Source: Diplolepis rosae (lineage: Eukaryota; Arthropoda; Insecta; Hymenoptera; Diplolepididae). From it: DNA of 64,000 bases. Position 1 is the stretch's first letter; the number at the start of each line of letters is the position of its first letter. Where the stretch lies: the NCBI GenBank assembly GCA_030998225.1, contig JAPYXD010000481.1:620001-684000 (forward strand), in the 5' to 3' direction. Below the pieces are notes generated by a model. The model worked only from the letters and a program-made list of their open reading frames with translations, searched no databases and was not told the DNA's origin. Shown here in pieces: positions 23,863 through 35,158 of the stretch. The translations under genes and the position numbers were made by a program.

Positions 23863-24843
23863 TGTAACACGCGGAAGCGATTCAGCGCGCGAAACTCAAT
23901 TAATTTAAATGAAGACTGAGTTCGTTTCCACAATTAAGGGTTTGAAAACCCAACCCTGCGGTGAAATCTCCTTCCTCATAGATTTTAGATTCTTGGTATT
24001 TAATTTGAAGTGAAAATAAGGAATAAATGGTAATTTTTATACTCGGTAGTAAGTAAATTTATTAAAGTTTTACAATATCAAAATCTTTACAATATCGAGT
24101 AGTCGCGAGCGCGTTCTAATTGAGTCTGATCTAGTCTAAGTTTCTAATTGCTCCGAAATCGTGAACCTCGGTACCACCAAGTGGTCCTTGGCTTCCTCAT
24201 CCTTCCACTCTCTGTCATATATCTTCACCAATCATATTCATTCTAATCCCTACCTTCGATTATAGAGAATTCGTAATAATTACGCAATGGTTTACTACTG
24301 AGAATAGCGAACTCTTGTTTCATAGTTTTGCGATAAAGTCCGAGCGTGAAAGAATTTATAAACTTAACAGTCAATCCGCGACCAATACTCAGAATAAGTC
24401 TTATCTTACGTCCAAATAGTGGTCGAGTCGGTCCTTGTCAAAAGCAAAGCCTTACAGATTGGCGACTTCATGTCGTCAGTTCTTGATATTGAAATCTAAA
24501 TTACTCAACTTACAATCTAAATTAATATTATTAAGTTGCCTATATAGCATTTCACATTCAAATCATCATCTTCAATCATACCGACATTCTATTCTAAATT
24601 GTTATGAAGAAACTTTATCTTCTATGTTTTGCCGACGTGCCCAACTATTGCTTGCCAATCTTATCGCAACTTGATTTCTATAGATTAAAAGTTTAATCTT
24701 TCTTCTTCTTATATATATTTTTAATCATTTCCTCACTTATTTCTATTAATTTTAACTTATAATTTTCAAATGAAACCGCGTATTGTAGCCGCGATAGTAC
24801 TGTTCCTAGCGGAAAAACTGTGCATTTACATGCGCCCGTCACA
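23863..24843 (-). repeat. LTR (about 980 bp) of the tRNA-Leu-primed element
   Basis: On the minus strand it opens TGTGACGGGCGCATG at 24843 and closes TGTTACA at 23863, followed by the primer site. The partner LTR is missing, so the element is truncated. The open frame at 24435-24674 lies within the LTR and is not called. Confidence 0.65.
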
Positions 24844-25319
24844 AAATAGTCCAATATGTCCGCTACCATGATAATACAATAATATAACCTAAAACGGACA
24901 ATTATTAAATATTATTTATATAATTATTTATCCATGTATTAAATAATAAATTTAATGTCAATATTTTCTGCAATAAACTTTTTGGAAGTCGTACGAAACT
25001 TAAGACAGGTAAGTAAGGAAAATATACAATAAAATAATTTCCAGATATACATCTAGTTATATGATTGAACTTGTCTTTTTATGATAAATTTTCATTTTTT
25101 GAGGCACAAGAAAGATAAAGAAATCGTAAATTAAATTATAAATAGCAACATTATGATTATGAATTACGATTATTTGATATTTTTGCAATATTTTACAGAC
25201 ATAAAGGTAACAGTGAAGAAGTATGTTAATGTTCATATAATTTATAATTTACTGCACTTACTTAAATTAGAATTTGTTTTCTTCTTTATAATTATTTTAC
25301 TTTATTATTTGCAGAACTA
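24844..25319 (+). promoter_or_regulatory. possible 5' leader exons of the gene at 25320
   Basis: AAGACAG|GTAAGTAAGG at about 25002-25016 is a near-consensus donor, and TTTTACAG at about 25191-25198 and TTATTTGCAG ending at about 25314 look like acceptors. The last lies just before the ATG at 25320. This fits a short noncoding first exon upstream. Prediction from splice words only. Confidence 0.35.
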
Positions 25320-25607
25320 ATGGCCCAGGCGGCAGAATTCACTTTCACTAAACTGAGGGAGCAGTTACATTTGATACGTTTACCCCCAGATCGTGAATGG
25401 GGAATACTTAGAATGGATAAGTACCCTTATATTGCTTTTTTGAACATGGAAGATGGTATCACCAAACGGAAAATAATAATTAGAGGGAATTTGGACGTGG
25501 AAATATATCTGAAAGAGAAATTTTGTCCTTACATTCAAGCGGAGAGACTGAAAAGTGTTAATGATGTTAATCAGGTTTTATTCCATGTAAATACATTTTC
25601 AAGTTAG
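25320..25607 (+). CDS. small protein or exon of unknown function
   Basis: 95 codons starting MAQAAEFTFTKLREQLHLIR right after an acceptor-like TTATTTGCAG, with balanced composition unlike the neighbouring AT-rich DNA. It contains REWGILRMDKYPYIAFLNME, KRKIIIRGN and YLKEKFCPYIQAERLK, which reads like a folded alpha/beta fragment. The frame ends at a stop after FHVNTFSS, but NDVNQ|GTTTTA could be a weak donor, leaving the true C-terminus open. I do not recognise the family and assign no function. It converges with the minus-strand THAP gene at 27.4-28.7 kb. Confidence 0.45.
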   Translation: MAQAAEFTFTKLREQLHLIRLPPDREWGILRMDKYPYIAFLNMEDGITKRKIIIRGNLDVEIYLKEKFCPYIQAERLKSVNDVNQVLFHVNTFSS

Positions 25608-26671
25608 TTCTAGAAACAGTTTGGATGTGTACTACGAATTATAAATATGATGGGTCATTCCATTTTTGAATTACTCATTGAATTATAGTATTTTTGCGGA
25701 GGCATCGGCTAGCGTTACAGAATTTTCTGTCAGATTAATCGGACAAGTGTAATGCCTGTGCTAATGTTACATATATTTCTGTAATACTCACGAGGTGGAA
25801 TTGAGAATCAAATTTAGGAATAAAACTAGAATGCTTTTATAAATTTATTTCATGAAATGAAAATGGAATGACTAAAATCGAATTTCTTATTTTGTGAATA
25901 ATGGCATAATAACCAATACCACGCCTAATATTTTAATAAGTATATATACAGTTGAAAGTATGAAATATTGCATACATATATTTTTATTTACATTTTATTT
26001 TTTATGTGAAGTTTTGTATGATTCATACAAATATTTTATATTCTTTTTCCGTGATATTTTTTTTAATGGGATATTCACAATGTAAATCATTTTAATTTTA
26101 CCACGTTTTATATAAAATTACTAGGCTTATATATTGAAATTTCATATAGGACAATTATAACATTGAGCTGCATAATTAGAGTTTTCTTAAGATATATATT
26201 TATAGAATTGATATGAAAGTTCTTTATAGCATAAGATCACAGTTATAACATTGTGGTCTGTAATTATGAATTTTATTAATGAGTGTACTTATACAATTTT
26301 TTCCATGTATTTTAAAATGTTCTTACATCAAGGAATCATGTTGTGTATATATATTAGATACAAATTTTTATGCAGTAGGTTTAATTGCAATGTATACAGG
26401 TTTATATAAACTAGTTTTGAGTGTATCATATGCGGCGCACTCAATGAGAATTAAATTGTATGATACAACAGAAAAGTTTATGAAAATGAAGATAAAAATG
26501 AATAAAGACAGTAACTTTTTGTGAAAATAATTTTATTTCATCATTCAAACTTCTTGATTGATATTTACTTAGCGTCTTTTCACTTTTCAATCACAGCAGG
26601 AGAAAACTGTTCTTTTAGAAATTGAAAAAAGTAATAACATTAATACGGTGCAAAAAATAAATATTTACAGT
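25608..26671. other. no gene recognised
   Basis: AT-rich. The short open frames here (25894-26085, 26279-26524) are hydrophobic and low in complexity, with no domain. Confidence 0.4.
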
Positions 26672-27301
26672 TTAGACCTCAGGCAAAAATAGATAATTTT
26701 GCTTTCAAGAATAGCAATATTATTATTGAAGGGCTAATTTGAAAGAGAAAAGATGATTTTTCATGAAAAAAATTTGAAACACAAAAAAATAATGTTATTA
26801 ATAAATTTTATTTTTGCCCAAACTTATTTTCTTTTCGCTTCGAACCAAATTTTTAAAAATGATGCGATTCTAATAACTCACGGTTCATTTTTGAAAGAAA
26901 AAGATTCTCTACAACTTGACCGTTTCCGATTTTTGAAAATAAATTATTTAATGGCTGAAATTATAAAAAAACAATTTTTCAAAACAAAATTTTTATAAAC
27001 AAATTGCTGTATTTGATAATAATTGATTCAATTTCAAAAATAAGAAACGGTCAAGTTGTAGAGAATCTTTTTTCTAAAAAAATGAACCGTGATTTATTAG
27101 AATCGCATCATTTTTAAAAATTTGGCTGGAAGCGATAAGAAAATAAAATTTATTAATAACATTATTTTTTTGTGTTTCAAATTTTTTTCATAAAAAATAA
27201 TCTTTTCTCTTTCAAATTAGCCCTTCAATAATAATATTGCTATTCTTGAAAGCAAAATTATCTATTTTTGCCTGAGGTCTAATTTTTGTGATCGTACTAC
27301 C
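26672..27301. mobile_element. foldback element, copy 1 (TTAGACCTCAGGC family)
   Basis: Inverted arms meet near 26990: TTAGACCTCAGGCAAAAATA at 26672 pairs with the sequence ending at 27282, and the pairing continues through AATAGCAATATTATTATTGA, AATAATGTTATTAATAAA and AAACGGTCAAGTTGTAGAGA. Arms about 290 bp, loop small. A second, more diverged copy is at 42081-42752. It lies just beyond the last recognisable exon of the THAP gene and may have cut off further exons. Confidence 0.75.
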
Positions 27302-27354
27302 TTAAAAGTGGCCTATATTTATGTTACATAAAATTGAAATGTATGGCTCCATAC

Positions 27355-28724
27355 CTCCGAAGAAAAAGTCTCATGCCGATCATTATCCTCTACTAGAAAC
27401 GCTGTGAAATTTTCGACACTGAGATCTTGAACATCAGAAGCGTGGAAAGAGTTTTCCAAAACGATGATTGGATTCTGAAATCAATCAATATTTCATATTT
27501 TACATCGAATGGTGATAATTAAAAGAGATTTTATATTTATGTAATTAAAAATTTAAATAAGTGGCGCCATACTTCCGAATGTAAAATCTCGTGCATGCTG
27601 TAATCCTCTGTTGGAAGCATTGTGGAATCTTCAAGATTGAGTCCCGCAACATCAGAAGCGGTATAAGAGCTTTCCAAGTTAAAGTTAACATACTAAAAGA
27701 AATTAATAGTTCATTTTTTATGTTGATATTGATAATGATTAAAAGAGGCCTAATAACTAAGAGTGGAAAGTTTGCATTATACATTACCTTTGAAAAGAAA
27801 GAAAAGTGATAATCGCTTTCCGTTACTGAATCTACAAGTGTCGTGCGATTCTCATGATCGAGGTTTCCAACATTCGCAGCGTCCAATATACATGGTGCAA
27901 GCACCACATTGGCTTCATCCCCACAATCAGGCATTCTCTTTTCACACGTTCCAATCTGCAATAAATTTCAAAGTGTAAATGCTATTGGGTGCAATGTTTC
28001 TATATAAGTAAAAATATATAACCTTTCTAGGAATAACATTTGGTTTCAGTCTTATTCTCCCTTTTTTTATGCGATTAATTGTCCCATCTGGCATTTTAGT
28101 TCCAAAATGCGAGTCAATATCTTCTTCGCAAAAATGTGCTTCGCATATACAATCTAATTTGTTCAAGGATTACGAAATGGCATCTTCCCATACATTTCTG
28201 ACCCTTTCATCCTGCAATAATAATACTTTTTTATTAAAAATTCTCAAGTAAAAACTTTCCCACACAATTTTACGAGATTTAAAAAATGGGCATTCATTGT
28301 AAATTCTTTAATTTCCCAAGTCCATTCCCAAATATAATTTATTTATTTCATTTACTTCTCTGATGAGTAAAATCGAATAGTATAGCATCGGAAAGAAATT
28401 TGTTCAAAGACCATAAGGATTGTTATATATTTTTCTCCCGTAAAATATACTAAACAAGAGATGGTTCCTTTTTTTATATAGGTATAATGTCTTTAAATTT
28501 TATACGTCTAACACTATTATACATAATTCTTTCCCTACCTGCGGTACATTAAAAAAACTTCGGCAGAGAACATTTTCTTTATTGCCTTTGTACCGTTTGA
28601 AACTACATATTGCGCATCTCCGATGCACATTCGTTTTCTTTGTACTAATCTGAAAAAAGTATTACATACATTATAATTATATATCATTCAAAATTAACGA
28701 AAGATAAATAGAAGTACTTACCAT
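27355..28724 (-). pseudogene. THAP-domain gene with multiplied 120-nt exons
   Basis: Six minus-strand exons, all phase 0 with GT/AG borders: ATG at 28724-28722 (ATG|GTAAGT); 28649-28539; 28211-28023; 27955-27788; 27692-27573; 27474-27355. Exon 2 gives the first THAP Cys pair (CAICSF) and FFNVPQ. Exon 3 gives VRNVWEDA (the conserved Trp) and CICEAHF (C-x2-H). So a full C2CH zinc finger is present, in the usual C-C-W-C-H order. A TAA at 28170-28172 falls between the Trp and the last Cys. Exon 4's end and exons 5 and 6 encode three versions of one acidic ~40-residue unit (YTASDVAGLNLED, FHASDVQDLSVEN, LDAANVGNLDHEN). Exons 5 and 6 are both exactly 120 nt. A recoded or polymorphic stop would leave a live DNA-binding gene; otherwise it is a recent pseudogene. 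No transposase domain was seen. Confidence 0.65.
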
Positions 28725-29050
28725 TTCGATATTGCACTAAAATAAATATACGGTACACCGGTACACTGCGCTGCTAACGCGAGGAGATTGGACAGCGTAA
28801 TATAATTTTTAAAGTTTATAATAAATACTTTGCCCAATAATTTAATATATATTATTTACTTATCAATCATTTGAGGTTAATTATTCTATTTTCGCGACAG
28901 CGGCCAACATGGACCATTTGTTCATACTAGCGCCAAGCACGGGAAGTTCGGGCAAATACTTCCCTAAAAAACGTACTCGTTTTTCGTGAAGTTGATGTAC
29001 ATTACTTTGGTCTCCTTATGTACATTCTCCATGGAAAACTCGATCACACT

Positions 29051-29359
29051 CACGGTCGTATAAACAGGTCTGGCATCTCCCGTGGTGGGGGATGTTCCCT
29101 TATTGAAGTCAGAATGTTTCATATTTTTGCCACGGACAGCGCTGGTATCGAGTAGTGGCCCGATGACCGCACCGTAGTACGTATGTATATAGATATATCC
29201 AGAACGTAGTCAGCTGTGAAAGCTGTCTGTAAACCACGGGTATTCCTTCAAATACTCGATTGCAGCGCTGCCCAAGCGGTCACTTTCGAAACTACTACTC
29301 TTCACGGTAAGGGAACATCCCCCACCACGGGAGATGCCAGACCTGTCTATACGACCGTG
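29051..29359. mobile_element. 309-bp MITE of the P-like family, perfect 8-bp target duplication
   Basis: Ends CACGGTCGTATAAACAGGTC and, inverted, CACGGTCGTATAGACAGGTC. Flanks ATCACACT at 29043-29050 and 29360-29367 are identical. Its left half (GAAGTCAGAATGTTTCATAT, CAGCTGTGAAAGCTGTCTGT) is the right arm of the 17711-19905 element inverted. Its right half (TCGATTGCAGCGCTGCCCAA, GCGGTCACTTTCGAA) is that element's left arm inverted. It is therefore a deletion derivative joined near CTGTAAACCACGGGTATTCC. Confidence 0.85.
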
Positions 29360-29403
29360 ATCACACTACACTAGTCGGGATTTTGGCATACACTCGTAGA
29401 TAC

Positions 29404-30602
29404 CAGCCGTATGTATCAGCCCGTATTTCACGATTCTAACTTGACCCCATTGTGTCCTAAGTTGAATTCCTAAGTTAGTTTGCCGAACCGCCACACGCGG
29501 CGCTAACTGTATCATCACTCCTTGAAAATTCACAGTAACATACGAAAAATTTAATATAAAAAATTTAAAAAATATATTATTCAAAGCCATAAACAAATAA
29601 AAGAGATCAGACTTTGAATATTAATATTATTTGAATATTTTTAATTAAGTTTTCCCCTTTTTATTCATATTTATCCCGTACAAGAACTATTTTCAAACAT
29701 TCAGCTGATATTAAAATTTAAATATTAATATCTCTTTTATTTCTTTATGGCATTGAATAATAACTTTTAAAAATTTTTATATTTAATTGTCTACATATCA
29801 CTGCATTTATATTATTTTTTTGAGGTAAAATTAAGTTGAAAAAATTCTGAACAAGGAACGAAGTTGATGAGAGTTGTAATTAGTTGGTAATCATTATGAA
29901 TAATTAAAGAAAATATAATGTAAAATAAGGTGAATATTAATTTATATTTTTAAAATAGTTAACTAACATTAATAAAAACAGTATAATAAGAGCAATTAAT
30001 TTTTTTTTTTTTTTCCAAAGCTAAAAGTAGTCTATCTATACGTCCGTTTTCATCCTTTCTAACATTCACAAAATTTTAGAAACCTGATTTTATGTACTTT
30101 GGACGCAACCAAGTAGAAACTGGACCAAATTATTCATATAAATTTGCAACTCTTCTCACGTATCACATGCCTTTAGAGCTCATAATTTTAGTAATAGATC
30201 AAATAAATTACATTTTCACGTCAGAGGTAATGAAATTTTGCATGTAGTGACCTAAAAACGAAGTGTTTTTGTGTAGCATTGACAAAAATAATGCAAAAAA
30301 AGTCCAAATTTCCTAGTTTTAAGCATTTTTAATAACACCTAAAGCCATGAACTTTTCAAAATTTTTGTTCATCTATCACAAAGTTAGATTTACGGAAAAT
30401 ATCCGACGTATATGAAAGAAACTGTAATTATTTTAGGATCCGCTTTTTAGGTATGAAAATACTCTGAATTTTTACAACTTTTTGTTTCCCTAAATGTCAA
30501 CTTTCACATTTTGTGAATGTTAGAAAGGATGAAAACGGACGTATAGATAGACTACTTTTAGCTTTGAAAATAAAAATAAAAATTTAATTGCTCTTATTAT
30601 AC
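29404..30602. mobile_element. hAT-like foldback, truncated copy
   Basis: Begins CAGCCGTATGTATCAGCC like the 20477 element and follows it through the left arm, loop and the start of the right arm (GAAAACGGACGTATAGATAG), then breaks off at about 30602, so most of the right arm is missing. Confidence 0.8.
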
Positions 30603-31542
30603 TGATATTTATTATTGTACTGCCTAATTCGATTCTCTTTCTTCTTTTATTAGGAGGACGTCTTTCGACCAGTGGCATGTCCGGATGGGCGAAGTACACT
30701 AAAAAGTAATTACTTCCACCATAGGATGAAGAGTCAGTTCTTACCTCAGCAAACTTTGGCATCTTTTCATCCTATGGTGGAAGTATTTACTGCGTAATTG
30801 TTACGACCCAGCGTCGCTACGGTAGACACTTCCGATGATGCTGTTTTTTGATTGGATGGGCTGCTGGATCAGTTTGCTGTCGTTGGTTTGTTGAAACGAG
30901 CACTTGCGAAAAGGGGAGGTTTTAATTTGTATTAAATTAAATTAAACACTTATTCATCATATAATTTTACAGTTTATTGTTCCGAAATTGTTTTATTATT
31001 ATAAACATAACAATATACAATTAATCATATACTCTAGTTTTACAGTTAGACTGTCAGGCCATGCTCGCCTCACTTACCGACAATTTCACAAGTTTAATTT
31101 TTGATGAGAATCATTTAAAGTCCGACGTCTTAGAACAATTTAGAATATGTGGAGCTATTTTTGCCATCGATAGCAACAGTGAAAATCTGAGTTTTCGACG
31201 CTCCGTGGTATATTTGTAAGGTCGGTTTTGAGAGGGGTTTAATCCTTTCTCTGAGCCCTTTAGCCAATCAAATTGCTTTCTTCAGCAAATTTTATGGTAC
31301 TTTGCCAAATAGAAATTCAGGCCATACAGGATCGCCTATTGCTAATAATTCAAATTAAGGAAGTACCGTCGCCACTACGCTAGTCAAGCATACACACTCT
31401 CACGTTTGATTCGGTGAGTAGGTGGATGTAGGAACGTCGTGACCCGCGGGAATGAGTATCGGGAGCATAGAGATATTACCACTGATCTCTATAATGCACT
31501 GGATGCACAATGTCAATGGGAAAGTTCGTAAAGTCGTGTGCA
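30603..31542. other. no gene recognised; short hairpin
   Basis: A 19-20-base inverted repeat, ACTTCCACCATAGGATGAA (about 30713-30731) and TTCATCCTATGGTGGAAGT (about 30767-30785). On the minus strand the loop contains ATGCCAAAGTTTGCTGAG|GTAAGA, which looks like a start codon and donor but is too short to judge. The rest is mixed sequence with no domain. Confidence 0.4.
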
Positions 31543-31879
31543 CAATTGAGATAACCAAGTTGACGTCACAGGCCATGTGGTAGGGATAGACTGTAAGTTA
31601 GGTTGGTCTTAGACGAAATAAATATATGGGAATCATTGAGAAATTGATGAAACAAAATTTTCTAGCGTAAAAGTAAGTCATAAATTTATTAATAATTATA
31701 TTTTTCAAGTGCAAAATTAATTTCCGCCTATTTTGAGTACCTACTTATCGCTTGTCATTCTTTTAATTTTTTAATATAAATAAAATGTCATAAATTTGTA
31801 GGTTATGATGACCGTTTGTTTTGAAAGATTTGAAGAATGTATGTCTGTGAAGTTAGCACTGCAACTATTAAATATCGTA

Positions 31880-32285
31880 CTTTTTATTTTTGGAGTCGTT
31901 TGGTGGTCGTTTGGTGGTCGTTAGGTGGTGGTTTTTAATGTTTGGTGGTTGAAAATAAAAAAAATATAAAATTTTGAAAATTGTAGTGCTAACTTCACGC
32001 TTGCACTACACTTTTTAAAATTTTCCAAAAATTTCTTTTGGAGTCGTTTGGTGGTTGTTTGGTGGTCGTTAGGTGGTGGTTTTTAATGTTTGGTGGTTGA
32101 AAATAAAAAAAATATAAAATTTTGAAAATTGTAGTGCTGACTTCACGCTTGCACTGCACTTTAATGTTTTTCAAAAATTTGATGTCGAATCGTTTGGTGG
32201 TCGTTTGGTGGTCGTTAGGTGGTGGCTTTTATGTTTTGGTGGTCAAAATGAAAAAAGATACAGAATTTTATAATTTCACTAGCCT
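31880..32285. repeat. 148-bp repeat in the foldback arm
   Basis: Three units starting near 31891, 32039 and 32187, each with several TTTGGTGGTCGT words and GTGCTAACTTCACGCTTGCA (absent or altered in some units). The inverted counterpart is 36875-37210 plus 43480-43530. Confidence 0.75.
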
Positions 32286-33411
32286 TGCATCTATATAACC
32301 TCTTTCGTGCTTATTTTGAACTTATTTTGTTTATAGAAAATAGAAATTCATTTTTTTGTGGAAAAAGTTATTTTTTTCATCTGAAATTAATTAAGAATGT
32401 TTCAAGTATAATTATAATAATTATATTTATTTAAAACTTCTGATGTGATTATATATATATGAGGGCATATGAAACCTCCATGCACTGCCGAATGGTGTCG
32501 CTCTTGTGCACTTGTATTCAAATTCAAACTACTTCTTGCTGCAACAGTTATTTTTTTTTTATTAGAAATAGGACAGGGATTTTGACATTAACTTATTATT
32601 GTTTCTATAATAAATTGAAAAGTCAATTTTTAACATACCCAGTGTTTTCAACAAGATAAGCGTATTCTTTTTTCCTATATTATTTCAAATTTCTTAATCA
32701 ATAAATATTAGTAAATAAGTTTTTATAATTAAACTAGTTGCAAATAAAGATGGTATTAATTAAGATATTAATGTTTACCTTCGAATGTAAAAAACTATTG
32801 GCTATGCCTACAACACTAAAAAAATCTATCATGGTTTCGAAGCTAGAAGCTAAATTGTGACGACCTTAGATTGTTGGACATTTGCCGTCTATCGCACGAG
32901 TTGAAATACGTTTAAAAATATTATTTGAGTAAAAAATTGAATACATGTATGAAATTTTCAATAAAAAATCCCATTACTTAAATGAATAAACTAATTTGAT
33001 TTTTTGAGTAAATCACAATTTGTTACTTTCAAGATTGACTTTAAAATACTACTCTCTAAATCTGAATCAGTCAATTTTTCACTGATTGAATCAGTGATTT
33101 ACCTTTTCACTGATTCATCAGTGAAAAAATATTTTTCACCGCTAAATCAGTTAATTTTCACTTATTAATCAGAGAAAAAATATTTTTTCTTTAGATTTTT
33201 TAAATTTTACGTACGTATTAAACACTTATAATACAATGTTATTGTCGAATTGTGTAGTTCTAATCCATATCACATAAAAATATCTTTCTCTTATTTATAT
33301 TTTTTTTATAAGTTACTTATGCTAGAAAAAGTCCAAAACTCTTGAAAATTATGTTATTCCTAAGATATTTTTTAAGAAAGAACGATAATGGTTGAAATAA
33401 AATTTATAACA

Positions 33412-33675
33412 ATATTTAAAGAATTTGAAAAACCTTCTGTGGAAAAAATGACGCTTTCGACTGCGCTGGGATACGAGCCCCAGTCGAAAGCGTCATTTTT
33501 TCCACAGAAGGATTTTCAAATTCTTTAAATATTGAATTTATTTGCATTATTTGCGATATAAGAGTTTGAAATTGTCTACGAGGACACCTGTCGACAACGT
33601 ATCCTATCTGATACGCGACTAGTGATCCTCCGATAATGTAGGCAGTGACAAAAATTTCAAACTCAACTAATTAAT
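33412..33675. repeat. palindrome and fragment of the 39325-40189 element
   Basis: 33412-33538 is a near-perfect palindrome (AATATTTAAAGAATTTGAAA ... its inverse) with CTTCTGTGGAAAAAATGACG in the stem and a ~14-base loop. The following block, with GACACCTGTCGACAACGTAT and GATCCTCCGATAATGTAGGC, recurs inverted at 39870-40000 in the TIR element at 39325. It is thus a piece of that family inside the outer foldback's core. Confidence 0.7.
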
Positions 33676-34017
33676 TTGAAAATTTATAACATTCATTCAA
33701 ATTACTTTTGGTTTTGGAAGAGATTTTTTAATTTTATTAAATTTTTATGTATATTGCGGCGTGCAGTGTCACGGTTTTTCGTGGATCAAATGAAATTTTT
33801 CCATTCGACAAATCGTTGTACATTTCCCATTTTTTATTTGATCTTTTGCACAACGCCATGTAATTATTTGGGAAATAAATGACGATTCCTGCTAATCTGT
33901 TAATAATTTTCATTCAAAATAAATTATTAAACTTTATTACTTTACGAAATTTAAAAAAGTTTTCTACTTAAATTTATATAAGTACTACTGATGATGGAAA
34001 GCAATTGATAATCACAA

Positions 34018-34881
34018 GTGCCCGTGCAGAAATTTAAGTGTGGCGTCCTTCGGGCCCTAATGGGGCTAAATGGGGCCCTGATGAGGCAATCCCGTTAGCG
34101 CCCGATGGGAAATGAAACGTCTAACCTGATGAGGACCACAAAGTTATGCCTCTACTGTAGCCCTGATGTGGCTCCTATGAGGCCCCTTATAATTTTAATA
34201 TGCAATATATAGATTCTTATCTATTTAAATATATTTTTGTTTAAAATAAAAAATACATCCATAAATGGGCAATTCGTCAACAAATTCACATTTATTTAAT
34301 TTTTCATCATTGTTTTTCATAAGGATTATATATATATATTTCATTAATTATTTTTTTCTTGGAGCAGCTTGTAATTCATGTTGATTTTTTATTAAAAACC
34401 AGAAATTGTTAAATAAGTCCATAAGTTTTGTGAAAAATTTCGTGGATCAAAAATTTCACATTGAAAATTTCAACGGCAAATCGCTAGTGATAAATCATAA
34501 TTATTTGAGGTTTGGAAAGGTTATATGATTATAATTAATTTGCTTACCTTGGTCTTCATTGCGTAAGTAAGGAATACTAGCAATGTCCCTGTGCATTTTT
34601 TGATCAATTTTTTCAACTTTTATTGTATTTCACTCAACTTCACAAATGCCTAAATTGAAATAAAATGCCACAACAACATAAAAGCATAAATAAATAATAA
34701 TTACAACATAAATTATGGCGCTCATAACACCAGAATAGATGGCGTTGCGACTATTTTTCAACCATCCCTCTCTGGCCCTCATCAGAACCGCAAAATTTTC
34801 CCCACTACGGCCCCAAGTGGGCAACCTTATCGGGCCCTTATCGCAAACTCGGACCAAATTAGGCAATTTCTGCACGGGTGT
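34018..34881. mobile_element. TIR element (CCCGTGCAGAAATT family)
   Basis: CCCGTGCAGAAATT at about 34020-34033 and its inverse AATTTCTGCACGGG at about 34864-34877. GC-rich subterminal parts repeat GGGCCCT and CTGATGAGG-type words at both ends; the centre is AT-rich and has no transposase. The minus-strand frame at 34630-34896 is a by-product. Target duplication unclear. It sits in the core of the outer foldback. Confidence 0.5.
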
Positions 34882-35158
34882 CCAACATAGATACATACAA
34901 TAATTCTCTAAGATTACAAAGAAATTCCAATTATAAATAGAAAATATATTAATAATATATAATTATAATACATAATATATAATTATAAAAACTTATTTAC
35001 TAATATTTATTGATTAAGAAATTTGAAATAATATAGGAAAAAAGAATACGCTTATCTTGTTAAAAACACTGGGTATGTTAAAAGTTGACTTTTCAATTTA
35101 TTATAGAAACAATAATAAGTTAATGTCAAAATCCCTGTCCTATTTCTAATAAAAAAAA

